From Chloroflexota bacterium (GTDB lineage: Bacteria; Chloroflexota; Anaerolineae; J102): DNA of 35,178 nt. The notes under the pieces were generated by a model. The model was given only the letters and a program-made list of their open reading frames with translations. It did no database searches and was not told the origin of the DNA. Below are positions 1-8,522 of the stretch, in pieces. Within the stretch, counting starts at the first letter, position 1, and each line of letters begins with the position of its first letter. Position numbers and translations under genes: made by a program. The DNA lies in the NCBI GenBank assembly GCA_024224665.1, contig JAAENG010000540.1, positions 1-35,178 of the forward strand, in the 5' to 3' direction.

Positions 1-195
1 CAATCTCGCACCTAAATTGAGGTTGTCATCCCTGCAAAATTGCCGTATTTGGAATTGCTGCTTCAGCCGGGAGGCGGAAGACGAAAGGACGAATTACCCG
101 TAAAATAAGGGTTTACCTGCCGACTTTTGCGGTATTGCGTAAAAAGAATGTACACTCGCCGGCCACTATTGTCAAAATATCGGGTCGTATTTGCT

Positions 196-321
196 ATGAT
201 TGAAGAGTTCCCCCGCCTGCTCGACCAGGTCATCAATAGGCTGCGTCTTAAACAATACAGCTATCGCACCGAACAAACTTATTTGAACTGGATCAAACGC
301 CTAATTTATTGCCATATACTC
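196..321 (+). pseudogene. Truncated tyrosine recombinase / integron-type integrase N-terminal (SAM-like) fragment
   Basis: MIEEFPRLLDQVINRLRLKQYSYRTEQTYLNWIKRLIYCH resembles the N-terminal core-binding motif of integron/phage integrases (RLRxKxYSxRTEQxYxxWIKRFIxFH); similarity is lost afterwards and no catalytic domain follows. Confidence 0.6.
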
Positions 322-549
322 CAACAAGGGAGTTTTGGCATTGCTCATTCCGAGGCCGTCATTGCTTTGCAATTCTACAAGCTAGCAGCGTTGCCGTGCA
401 GTGGCATATCGTTAAGTAGCGTGTTGCATCCTGGCACAGTTCGGCGGCCCCGAAAAACCATTCCATTCTCTGCATCCACCAAAAGAAATCATTGACGAAT
501 TCCCACCCTGATGCTAAACTAGAGATAAATAAATCTATCATATGCTGAC

Positions 550-767
550 CGACGCGTGCGGGAGAGAGCCGACCTAAAAAGCAGGTCGGACGCCGAAGGT
601 GCAAGCTGATCTGTTACCGGACAGAGCAGCCAATCTCTCAGGCAAAAAGGATCGTTCGCCGACAGCACTCTGGAGAGTTGGGCGTTTCAGCGCTGAACGC
701 CCACACCGAAGGGGGAAAGCGATGGTGCCATCACCGTTGCCAAACTCTCAGGTTTCAGGACAGAGTA
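550..767 (+). ncRNA. Tandem glycine riboswitch (two aptamers)
   Basis: Two aptamer signatures: GGAGAG...CGCCGAAGGTGCAAGC...ATCTCTCAGGCAAAAAGGAT...ACTCTGGAGAG, then CACCGAAGGGGGAAAGC...AAACTCTCAGGTTTCAGGACAGAG; directly upstream of gcvT. Confidence 0.95.
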
Positions 768-806
768 GAGAGCCGGGTTTCTATAACCCATTGGCTCTCT
801 TTTTTT
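768..806 (+). terminator. Rho-independent terminator of the glycine riboswitch expression platform
   Basis: GAGAGCC-GGGTT-TCTAT-AACCC-ATT-GGCTCTC followed by TTTTTTT; 5' arm abuts the 3' P1 strand of aptamer 2. Confidence 0.9.
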
Positions 807-851
807 ATTTCCCCGAGCCACAAACCACAAGCTGCAAGTCGCAAGCTGAAA

Positions 852-879
852 TCCTCAATCCTCAATCCTCAATCCTCAA
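852..879. repeat. Short tandem heptamer repeat (TCCTCAA x4)
   Basis: TCCTCAATCCTCAATCCTCAATCCTCAA read directly between terminator and gcvT start. Confidence 0.95.
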
Positions 880-896
880 TTCCTTAGGACTCCCTC

Positions 897-2000
897 GTGA
901 ACCAACTCCAACAGACAGCTCTATACAATCGCCATGTAGCCATGGGCGGGCGCATGGTGTCTTTCGCCGGGTATGAATTGCCGGTGCAATATACAGCAGG
1001 CCCGCTGGTCGAGCACAATGCTGTGCGCACGGCAGCCGGATTATTCGATATCGACCACATGGGCCAATTTCGCCTTGTGGGGCCGGACGCCGAGATATTC
1101 TTGCAATATGTCCAGCCCCGTGACGTCAGCCAGATGGCTGTGTGGGACGCCGAATACAGTTTCTTGTGCTACAGTGATGGCACGATCATCGACGACATCT
1201 TCATTTACCGCCTGCCCGAGGAGTGGATGATCGTCGTCAATGCCGACAATAGGGAGAAAGACCTGTTTTGGCTGGATACCCATATCGTCAATTTCGATTG
1301 CGACCTGAGCGATATCTCCGATCCGACCTACATGCTGGCGCTGCAAGGGCCCATGGCGCAGACCGTTTTGCAGAAACTGACCGAGATCGATCTAGATCAG
1401 GTGGGGTTTCACAGCGCTGCCCGAGGTGAAGTGGCCGGAATAGAAACCCTGATCGGGGCTACAGGTTACACGGGTGAGTACGGCTATGAGCTGTTCTTTC
1501 CCGAAGTGAAGGCTGCCACCCTGTGGGAAATGCTGTTGGACGCGGGAAAAGAGCAAGGGCTGATGGCCTGCGGTCTCGCAGCCAGAGACTCCCTACGCTT
1601 CGAGGCCTGCTTGCCGCTCTACGGTCACGAGATTACGGCGCAAGTAGAACCGATTGGTGCGCGCCTGGGTTGGGTCTGCAACTGGGATAAGGGTCCCTGG
1701 ATAGGCCGGGAGGCTGTCCTCAAGAATAAACTCGAAAAGAACACACCCTTACTGGTTGGCCTCGAGATGATCGACCGCGGCGTAGCGCGCGAGCATTATC
1801 AGGTGGCAGCGGGGGATGAGATCGTCGGTTGGGTTACCACCGGCATGAAATCCCCCACGCTCGATTCTTTTCTGGCCATGGCTTACGTCCCCCGCCCTCA
1901 CAATCGTCTGGGCACTGAACTGGCCGTGATCATCCGCAACAAACCAAAAAAAGCGAAAGTGGTAAGTCGCCCCTTTTATACACCTGCCTACCGGCGCTGA
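897..2000 (+). CDS. gcvT: Glycine cleavage system T protein (aminomethyltransferase)
   Basis: GTG start; MNQLQQTALYNRHVAMGGRMVSFAGYELPVQY..., GYTGEYGYELF, LGWVCNWDKGPWIGREA; operon with gcvH/gcvP. Confidence 0.97.
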   Translation: MNQLQQTALYNRHVAMGGRMVSFAGYELPVQYTAGPLVEHNAVRTAAGLFDIDHMGQFRLVGPDAEIFLQYVQPRDVSQMAVWDAEYSFLCYSDGTIIDDIFIYRLPEEWMIVVNADNREKDLFWLDTHIVNFDCDLSDISDPTYMLALQGPMAQTVLQKLTEIDLDQVGFHSAARGEVAGIETLIGATGYTGEYGYELFFPEVKAATLWEMLLDAGKEQGLMACGLAARDSLRFEACLPLYGHEITAQVEPIGARLGWVCNWDKGPWIGREAVLKNKLEKNTPLLVGLEMIDRGVAREHYQVAAGDEIVGWVTTGMKSPTLDSFLAMAYVPRPHNRLGTELAVIIRNKPKKAKVVSRPFYTPAYRR

Positions 2001-2018
2001 ACATGCAAAGGCACAGCC

Positions 2019-2060
2019 GAGTAGACAAGGACTAAGTAGACAAGGATCAAGTAGACAAGT
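2019..2060. repeat. Imperfect ~15-bp tandem repeat (AAGTAGACAAGGATC x ~3)
   Basis: GAGTAGACAAGGACT AAGTAGACAAGGATC AAGTAGACAAG; followed at ~2076-2098 by CTTCAAT x3. Confidence 0.9.
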
Positions 2061-2213
2061 CGCAGTTTGGTTGAGCTTCAATCTTCAATCTTCAATCTCT
2101 ATTCCTGAGAACATCAATTTGTTAAGATGTTGTTCACTGATTCTGAACCACGCCCAAATTCGCAATCCAAAATCCCAAATTCCCGCCCCACCCCTCACAA
2201 CAGGAGCTATACA

Positions 2214-2609
2214 ATGGCATACGCCTTTGATGCAGGTGCACGTTACACAGATAACGACGAATGGGCTCGCCCAGAAGATGACCTGGTCGTGTGCGGTATC
2301 ACCGACTACGCCCAAGACCAATTATCAGATATCGTCTTCGTCGAACTCCCTGAAGTCGGCGCCACTGTCAGCGCCGGTGACGCCATCGCTGTAGTTGAGT
2401 CTGTCAAGGCTGCTGCCGATATATTTGCGGCCATCTCCGGTGAAATCGTCGCCATCAACGAAGCGCTGGAGGATACGCCCGAACATGTCAATGACGATCC
2501 CTTTGGTGAAGCCTGGCTCTTCAAAATCGCTCCCAGTGATCTGAGTGAATGGGAAGGTTTGATGGACACGGAGGCTTATCAGGCTTTCGTGGAAAGCAAG
2601 GAGGAATAG
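2214..2609 (+). CDS. gcvH: Glycine cleavage system H protein
   Basis: MAYAFDAGARYTDNDEWARPEDDLVVCGITDYAQDQLSDIVFVELPEVG...VVESVKAAADIFAAISGEIVAINE (lipoyl-lysine motif ESVKA). Confidence 0.97.
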   Translation: MAYAFDAGARYTDNDEWARPEDDLVVCGITDYAQDQLSDIVFVELPEVGATVSAGDAIAVVESVKAAADIFAAISGEIVAINEALEDTPEHVNDDPFGEAWLFKIAPSDLSEWEGLMDTEAYQAFVESKEE

Positions 2610-2610
2610 T

Positions 2611-3990
2611 ATGCGCTTTATCCCTCACACCGACACTGAACGTACGAGGATGATGGCGGCTATCGGTATAAATACAATCGACGACCTTTTTGCCGATATC
2701 CCCGAACAGTATCGATATCCCGACCTGCAACTCCCCGACCCTCTAACCGAAATGGAGGTCGTGCGCGAGCTGGAAGAGATCGCCGGTGAAAACGCCCATC
2801 TCGGACGCTTTGCCAACTTCCTGGGGGCGGGCGCCTACCGCCATTTCATTCCTTCGCTGGTCGATACCGTGATCAGCCGTAGCGAGTTTTATACCGCTTA
2901 CACACCTTATCAGCCGGAGATCAGCCAGGGCACCTTGCAGGCTACCTTTGAATATCAAAGCATGATCACAGCCCTGACCGGCATGGATGTCGCCAATGCT
3001 TCCCACTACGACGGCGCCACCGCCGTGGCCGAGGCCGCGATCATGGCCATCAACGTGCATCGCCTCAAGCGCAAAAAAATCATCGTTTCGCCAACATTGC
3101 ACCCGATGAGCCGTGAAGTATTGCGAACCTATACCCAGGGCATGGGTCTCAGCATCGTCGGGGATGAGGAACAGGATAACGATTTTCATGCTCTTCTCGG
3201 CCAATGCGATAAAGACACCTCGCTGGTCATCGTACAGAATCCTGATTTTTTGGGACAGTTGCACAGCCCAGAGGAGATGCAAGACCTGGCCGACGCCGTT
3301 CACGCTCAGGGTGCATTGCTTTGCGTGGCGACTGATCCCATCGCCTTGGGGTTATTTACACCCCCAGGCGATTATGGGGCCGACATCGTCACCGCCGAAG
3401 GGCAATGCCTGGGAAACAGTCTCAGTTTTGGCGGACCCTATCTTGGCATTTTCGCCTTTGGCAGTAAACTGGTGCGCAAGAGTTCGGGCCGGCTTGTCGG
3501 CGAAACCACCGATTCGACAGGATCCTGTGGTTACGTGCTCACCCTGAACACCCGAGAGCAACACATCCGCCGTGGCAAAGCGACGAGCAATATCTGCACC
3601 AATCAAGGGTTGAATGCTGTGGCGGCCGCCGCCTATCTTTCTGCCATGGGCAAGAATGGTCTCCGCAAAGTGGCAGAGTTGTGCTGGCACAAGGCTCACT
3701 ACGCCGCGTCAAGTATCGCAGAATTACATGGTTTCGACCTGTTGGATGAGCGGCCATTCTTCAAGGAATTTGTGGTTCGCTGTCCCCGTCCGGTCGAGGA
3801 AATCAACCAGTTCTTGTTAGAGGAATACGGTATCATCGGCGGCTACGATCTCGGCTCAGATTACCCCTACCTCGGCAATGTTATGCTGCTATGCGTGACT
3901 GAAATGAACACGCGGGCAGAGATCGAAGATCTGGTGAATGCCTTGCGCGAAGTGACTGAAGAGATCATCCCCCTGGAGGTGTCGCTGTGA
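2611..3990 (+). CDS. gcvPA: Glycine dehydrogenase (decarboxylating) subunit 1
   Basis: MRFIPHTDTERTRMMAAIGINTIDDLFADIPEQYR..., FLGAGAYRHFIPSLVD, YTPYQPEISQGTLQATFEYQSMI. Confidence 0.97.
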   Translation: MRFIPHTDTERTRMMAAIGINTIDDLFADIPEQYRYPDLQLPDPLTEMEVVRELEEIAGENAHLGRFANFLGAGAYRHFIPSLVDTVISRSEFYTAYTPYQPEISQGTLQATFEYQSMITALTGMDVANASHYDGATAVAEAAIMAINVHRLKRKKIIVSPTLHPMSREVLRTYTQGMGLSIVGDEEQDNDFHALLGQCDKDTSLVIVQNPDFLGQLHSPEEMQDLADAVHAQGALLCVATDPIALGLFTPPGDYGADIVTAEGQCLGNSLSFGGPYLGIFAFGSKLVRKSSGRLVGETTDSTGSCGYVLTLNTREQHIRRGKATSNICTNQGLNAVAAAAYLSAMGKNGLRKVAELCWHKAHYAASSIAELHGFDLLDERPFFKEFVVRCPRPVEEINQFLLEEYGIIGGYDLGSDYPYLGNVMLLCVTEMNTRAEIEDLVNALREVTEEIIPLEVSL

Positions 3991-5429
3991 GCGAAGCTTT
4001 TATTTACGAACTGAGTGCGCCAGGGCGTATCGGCGTAGAGATGCCGGCGCCTGATGTCCCTGAAACGGCCATACCTGAAGCCTATTTGCGTGCAGAACTG
4101 CCCCTGCCCGAGATCAGTGAGAACGAGGTTGTACGGCATTATGTGCGTTTGAGCCAGCAGAATTACGCCGTAGACATAGGTTTTTATCCGCTGGGATCCT
4201 GCACCATGAAGTACAATCCCAAGGTCAACGAACGCATGGCGCGCCTGCCCGGCTATACCGACATCCATCCCTTGCAAGACCCCCTCATCGTGCAGGGCGC
4301 CATGCAGGTGATGTATGACATGCAAGAGATGTTGGCTGAGATCGCCGGCTTCGACGCTGTCAGCTTGCAACCTGCCGCCGGCGCCCACGGCGAACTGACC
4401 GGTGTGCTGATTATGCGCGCAGTCCAGTGCCACCGTGGACAGAGTCATCGCAACAAAGTGTTGGTACCCGACTCAGCCCATGGCACCAACCCCGCCACAA
4501 CGACGATGAGCGGTCTCAAGGTCGTGGAGATCCCCAGCGCCGCGGATGGCAATGTCGACATGGAAGCGCTCAAGGCTGAGATCGACGACGACCTGGTGGG
4601 ATTGATGATCACCAACCCCAGCACTTTGGGTCTATTCGAGCAGAATATCGTCGAGATCTGCGATCTGGTGCATGAAGCGGGTGGCCTGGTTTATGGCGAC
4701 GGCGCCAATCTCAACGCCATCATGGGCATCACCCGACCGGGCGACCTCGGTATCGATGTCTTGCATTTCAATCTGCACAAGACCTTCAGCACACCACATG
4801 GCGGCGGTGGTCCCGGATCTGGCCCGGTGGGTGTGGTCGCCGAACTTGCGCCTTTCTTGCCAGGACCTGTGGTCGGGACAGATGTAGAGGGCGCTTTCGT
4901 CTGGCAATGGCCCGAACACAGCATTGGCAGGGTACGCAGTTTCCACGGTAATTTCGGTGTGATCATACGAGCATATACCTACATTCGCATGCATGGCGCC
5001 GAGGGTTTGCGCCAGATCAGCGAAGATGCTGTGCTCAATGCCAACTACATCCAGGCACGGCTGGCCGAAATGGGTGACTATCCGGTTTCTCATGGCAACC
5101 GCTACTGCATGCATGAAGTCATCATTCAGGGAAAACTCGAAGGCGCAGAAGATATCCATACGTTGGACATCGCCAAACGCCTGATCGATTACGGATTCCA
5201 TCCCCCTACCATCTACTTCCCCCTGATCGTGCCAGAAGCGATGATGATCGAGCCGACCGAGACCGAGTCTATCGAGACACTGGATTCGTTTATAGATGCG
5301 CTCGCCGACATTGCCGGCGAAGCGCGTACCGAATCGGAGTTGCTACACACGGCGCCGCACAAAGCGCCAATAGGGCGGTTGGATGAGGTGCAAGCGGCCA
5401 GAAAACTTGTGCTGGCACGCAGCGCTTGA
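3987..5429 (+). CDS. gcvPB: Glycine dehydrogenase (decarboxylating) subunit 2
   Basis: GTGA overlap with gcvPA; YPLGSCTMKYNPK, PDSAHGTNPATT, NLHKTFSTPHGGGGPGSGPVGV (PLP lysine). Confidence 0.97.
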   Translation: MSEAFIYELSAPGRIGVEMPAPDVPETAIPEAYLRAELPLPEISENEVVRHYVRLSQQNYAVDIGFYPLGSCTMKYNPKVNERMARLPGYTDIHPLQDPLIVQGAMQVMYDMQEMLAEIAGFDAVSLQPAAGAHGELTGVLIMRAVQCHRGQSHRNKVLVPDSAHGTNPATTTMSGLKVVEIPSAADGNVDMEALKAEIDDDLVGLMITNPSTLGLFEQNIVEICDLVHEAGGLVYGDGANLNAIMGITRPGDLGIDVLHFNLHKTFSTPHGGGGPGSGPVGVVAELAPFLPGPVVGTDVEGAFVWQWPEHSIGRVRSFHGNFGVIIRAYTYIRMHGAEGLRQISEDAVLNANYIQARLAEMGDYPVSHGNRYCMHEVIIQGKLEGAEDIHTLDIAKRLIDYGFHPPTIYFPLIVPEAMMIEPTETESIETLDSFIDALADIAGEARTESELLHTAPHKAPIGRLDEVQAARKLVLARSA

Positions 5430-6013
5430 CGATCAAACACCCGTGCCCTGTAAAAACCCCATATGAAGCGATCTGACAGCAGAATGGCGCCGAACAGACT
5501 TCGCTACGGGCACAATTAAGGGTACCGCGCATATTCGCACAAAAATGTGCAATAGGAAGCGATTCCAATCTCGCTAACCCATCTCGTCAGTGGATTGTCA
5601 CATCCATTCCTCCCCTTCTGGACTATATAACCTAAGCCCGGAAAGGGGGAGTGAAATACAAGCACTAATGCCTGCTATTCAGTAGCTTATTTGAGCAAAC
5701 GCCGTGTGGTACTCTGGGTTCGCTCAAATGTGACACCAAATCTAGAATTCGTCTTTTTTGACCGGCATTCGGTCCTCGCCAGGCAATTTATTGTCAACTT
5801 GCGTGATTTTTTGTCACTGAATTCACTCTGATGAACATCGCTTCACCCAGCGGTGAGAATCCACATCCTGTATATAGTAGCTTGATAATTCGATATGCAA
5901 TATGTAGTAGGTAAGAGAATCTAAGAAAGTCAAAAAATATGAGCGAAAGAACAGTGGTACAATGATCCTGTCGAATTGTGGCACTACATACCTTTTAAGG
6001 GTGAGCTTCTTTA

Positions 6014-6050
6014 GACGCTAGCGTCGGCAAAGATTGGTACGACGCTAGCG
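6014..6050. repeat. Perfect 12-bp palindrome GACGCTAGCGTC plus direct repeat GACGCTAGCG
   Basis: GACGCTAGCGTC at 6014-6025 and GACGCTAGCG at 6041-6050, flanked by direct repeats ACCTTTTAAGGGTGA (5990) / ACCTTTTAGGATGA (6059). Confidence 0.85.
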
Positions 6051-6102
6051 ATCGACTAACCTTTTAGGATGACATTGAACTTTATACTTAGGACGTAGGA
6101 GG

Positions 6103-6684
6103 ATGAAGATGTCAAGGTCTCTATCAGCGGTTTTGATAGCAATTTGTGGTATGTTCCTGCTGTTCTCTGGGGCTAGTCAAGCCCAGATATCGAGTACGGC
6201 TTCGGGCATGTCGGCAACCGATACGACCTTCACATATGTTGGTCTTTCCATCCTGCCAGCAACAATACAAATGCTTCCCGAAGATTCGACTTCCCTCTCA
6301 ATTCGGCTTGAAGATGCAATGGATGTCGGCGCATTCCAGATCGGCTTGGTATTTGCTCCAGATATTCTTGCCATCGAAGACGTGATATTAACGGAATTCC
6401 TAGGAAGTTCGGGCCGGACGGCCGGTGGACCATTTACCCATTATGAGACCGGATATGTAACCTTTGCTGCCTTGACGCTGGGCTCTCATCCAGGCGTCAG
6501 CGGTAACGGTGATTTAGCCATAGTTACCGTACGCGCAAAAGCGGTTGGTGAAACCAGTATCAGTTTCCAGCAAAGCCGAATTTTCGACACTGAATCAAGA
6601 CGGCTACTTCCTGGGAAATTAACGCCAAGTCACGTAAAAGTCGACGACTATCTATACCACTATTTGCCCATGCTTACACGCTGA
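6103..6684 (+). CDS. Secreted stand-alone cohesin-like domain protein
   Basis: N-terminal signal peptide (MKMSRSLSAVLIAICGMFLLFSGASQAQ) then one cohesin-like beta domain (LSIRLEDAMDVGAFQIGLVFAPDILAIEDVILTEFLGSSGR...GDLAIVTVRAKAVGETSISFQQSRIFD); C-term YLPMLTR. Confidence 0.65.
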   Translation: MKMSRSLSAVLIAICGMFLLFSGASQAQISSTASGMSATDTTFTYVGLSILPATIQMLPEDSTSLSIRLEDAMDVGAFQIGLVFAPDILAIEDVILTEFLGSSGRTAGGPFTHYETGYVTFAALTLGSHPGVSGNGDLAIVTVRAKAVGETSISFQQSRIFDTESRRLLPGKLTPSHVKVDDYLYHYLPMLTR

Positions 6685-6774
6685 GTGCATAACACCAGGT
6701 GCTTGGTTCGACGACACTTAAATGGTGTGTTTAAGTGTCGCCTGGTCCCTGTTGCACATTTCTGCGCAAATATG

Positions 6775-6975
6775 GACTTTGTTGGCGAAGTCTTGTGAGA
6801 GCTTTTCTAATCAGAAATCGCGGCTTAGCTCGCACTCGCTTGCAGCACATCGCCACAGCTTCGGCTATCAACTTACGGCGAATTGCTGCTTGGTTAATTG
6901 GTGACCGACCTGGTGCTACACGCATTTCGCCATTTGCGGCGCTGGCTGCGCCTTTATGACTTCGCCAACAAAGTC
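6775..6975. repeat. 18-bp perfect inverted repeat flanking transposase remnant
   Basis: GACTTTGTTGGCGAAGTC (6775-6792) and GACTTCGCCAACAAAGTC (6958-6975). Confidence 0.9.
6819..6959 (+). pseudogene. Transposase C-terminal remnant (IS1182-like DDE family)
   Basis: RGLARTRLQHIATASAINLRRIAAWLIGDRPGATRISPFAALA resembles the GLAKTHLQHVLTAAAINLxRLAAWL tail of IS1182-like transposases; no upstream catalytic domain. Confidence 0.6.
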
Positions 6976-7385
6976 GAATATGCGCGGTACCCTAATACTC
7001 TCTGTTGTCGTGCCCGTAGGATGTAAATACCTCGCCCAAGTTGATGGAGACAGCTCAGATACCAGTCGGGTTCGGGCATCAAGGTTCAACGAGTCGTCCA
7101 TCAGAGCGAATCGTCAGGCATATGCAGTCAGTACTCGAAGCCGAAGCGCCTTGAGAGGACCAATAAGCATTCATGAATCCGGTAGGGGCGCGAAGAACGA
7201 ACCGCAGTGACGGTCTGATGCTATACACTTGCCCCGCACATCCAATCAGGCCCATGGCAATGCCAAACCAATCGATGCTCTATCTGACTCGAATACTGCG
7301 TCGAAGGAGGAGACATACTTACTGTCATTGTCTCTAATCAAACAACGCAGATCTGTGACAGTCTTACGCTTATTCAGTGTCCACA

Positions 7386-7589
7386 TCATGTTTCTCGCCT
7401 GCTGCGTGATCCAGACGCTATCGGGTCTTTCTTGCTTGTCCTGACCACTTGATTGTGCTTGCGCTTCATCACATCCAATTGCATGCGCAGGATCAGGATC
7501 TCAAGGTCTTTGTCATCGCTGGACAGGTGGGCGATACGTAAGAGGTCGATAAGGATGGCGCATAGTTGTGCCAGAAGGGAGAAGATCAT
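7386..7589 (-). pseudogene. Truncated transposase/integrase N-terminal fragment
   Basis: LLAQLCAILIDLLRIAHLSSDDKDLEILILRMQLDVMKRKHNQVVR resembles the N-terminus of rve-type (IS3/IS481-like) transposases (LEILLLRQQLxVLxRKH); terminates early. Confidence 0.5.
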
Positions 7590-7761
7590 GGCGCCATTGT
7601 CGTGATGGACCTTGTTGTTGGCAAGATCGCGCCGGCTGTGAGGTCAATTCGGTTCGATTTCTGGCGTCAGATCGCTGCGGGTGAGGTTTTTACAGGGTAC
7701 GGGCGCCGCGACGCCGCGCCGGCAAGAAGTAACGCAGCACAGAGACTACGTTTCGACAAAA

Positions 7762-7792
7762 TACCGGTTTGTAGTAAGCGCTTTAGCACTGC
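7762..7792 (+). repeat. GTAG-type small hairpin repeat (REP-like), copy 1
   Basis: TACCGGTTTGTAGTAAGCGCTTTAGCACTGC; similar to 35070-35098 TACGGTTTGCAGTAGGCGATTCATCGTC. Confidence 0.5.
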
Positions 7793-7808
7793 ATTTAGAT
7801 GCCAACAG

Positions 7809-8183
7809 CTAGAAAAAGCCCAATTCATCCTTCGCTTCTTCACTCATCATATCTGGATTCCAGAACGGCGCCCAGACCAGATTCACATTCACATCCTTGA
7901 TCTCAGGATACTGCTGGGTAATCGCTCGGTGGACATCGCCGAGGATCTGAGGTCCCATGGGACAGCCCGGACTGGTCAGGGTCATATCGACATCCACTGT
8001 GCGGTCCTGGTTGAGCTTGACTTCATAAACTAAACCCAAATTGACGATGTCGAGCATCAATTCTGGATCTTTGACTGCTTTTAACGTTTCACGGATATCT
8101 TCAGAGCTGGGGCCACTACTAGCGGCCGGGATCTCCTGGATACCGGGGATTGATTCCGGGCTTTCATTTTGTTTCTCAGACAT
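7809..8183 (-). CDS. sufT: MIP18/DUF59 family Fe-S cluster assembly protein
   Basis: LKAVKDPELMLDIVNLGLVYEV...DVDMTLTSPGCPMGPQILGDV; start MSEKQ at 8183 preferred; downstream of suf genes. Confidence 0.88.
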   Translation of the reverse strand: MSEKQNESPESIPGIQEIPAASSGPSSEDIRETLKAVKDPELMLDIVNLGLVYEVKLNQDRTVDVDMTLTSPGCPMGPQILGDVHRAITQQYPEIKDVNVNLVWAPFWNPDMMSEEAKDELGFF

Positions 8184-8306
8184 GGGTATTAACTCCATCT
8201 TAAGGTGAAGCCACAATCTAGACCACCTTGCGAGCGCTGGCGGGTTCTTCTTTAAGTGATGCTATTTTGATGAGACCAAGCATGAATTAAGCTCAATAAC
8301 GGGTGG

Positions 8307-8510
8307 TTAACCGTTAAGGCCATACTCTTCTTTCAGTACTTCGAGGCCGACGGTCGGCTCCTCTTTTTCTGCGCGCTTTGCCGCTCGCAACATTTGGAGG
8401 TCATCGTGGTCAGCTAGCGTTTCCTGGATTTGCAAAAATTCGTCATAGGTGAACACTACAAATGCCTTTTTGCCATCTTGAATTAAGATTTGAGGGTTCA
8501 AATCTAACAC
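8307..8510 (-). CDS. Phd/YefM-like antitoxin
   Basis: 67 aa, MLDLNPQILIQDGKKAFVVFTYDEFLQIQETLADHDDL...; directly downstream of a RelE/ParE-like toxin. Confidence 0.7.
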   Translation of the reverse strand: MLDLNPQILIQDGKKAFVVFTYDEFLQIQETLADHDDLQMLRAAKRAEKEEPTVGLEVLKEEYGLNG

Positions 8511-8522
8511 TTTTGGTCCTCC

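Larger units (their letters stand above)
5519..6993. mobile_element. Putative decayed insertion-sequence-derived element bounded by 19-bp perfect inverted repeats
   Basis: AGGGTACCGCGCATATTCG (5519-5537) equals the reverse complement of CGAATATGCGCGGTACCCT (6975-6993); transposase C-terminal remnant lies immediately inside the right end. No clear target-site duplication. Confidence 0.5.

Noticed and set aside
599-976. 125-aa ORF across the riboswitch
   Set aside because: Covers conserved riboswitch aptamers and terminator; non-coding RNA explains it.
2743-3303. 186-aa minus-strand ORF (also 3867-4448 and 4632-5201)
   Set aside because: Antisense shadows of gcvPA/gcvPB with no recognisable domain; high-GC codon-bias artefacts.
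7566-8033. 155-aa plus-strand ORF
   Set aside because: Overlaps sufT antisense and repeat/IS debris; no domain-like sequence.
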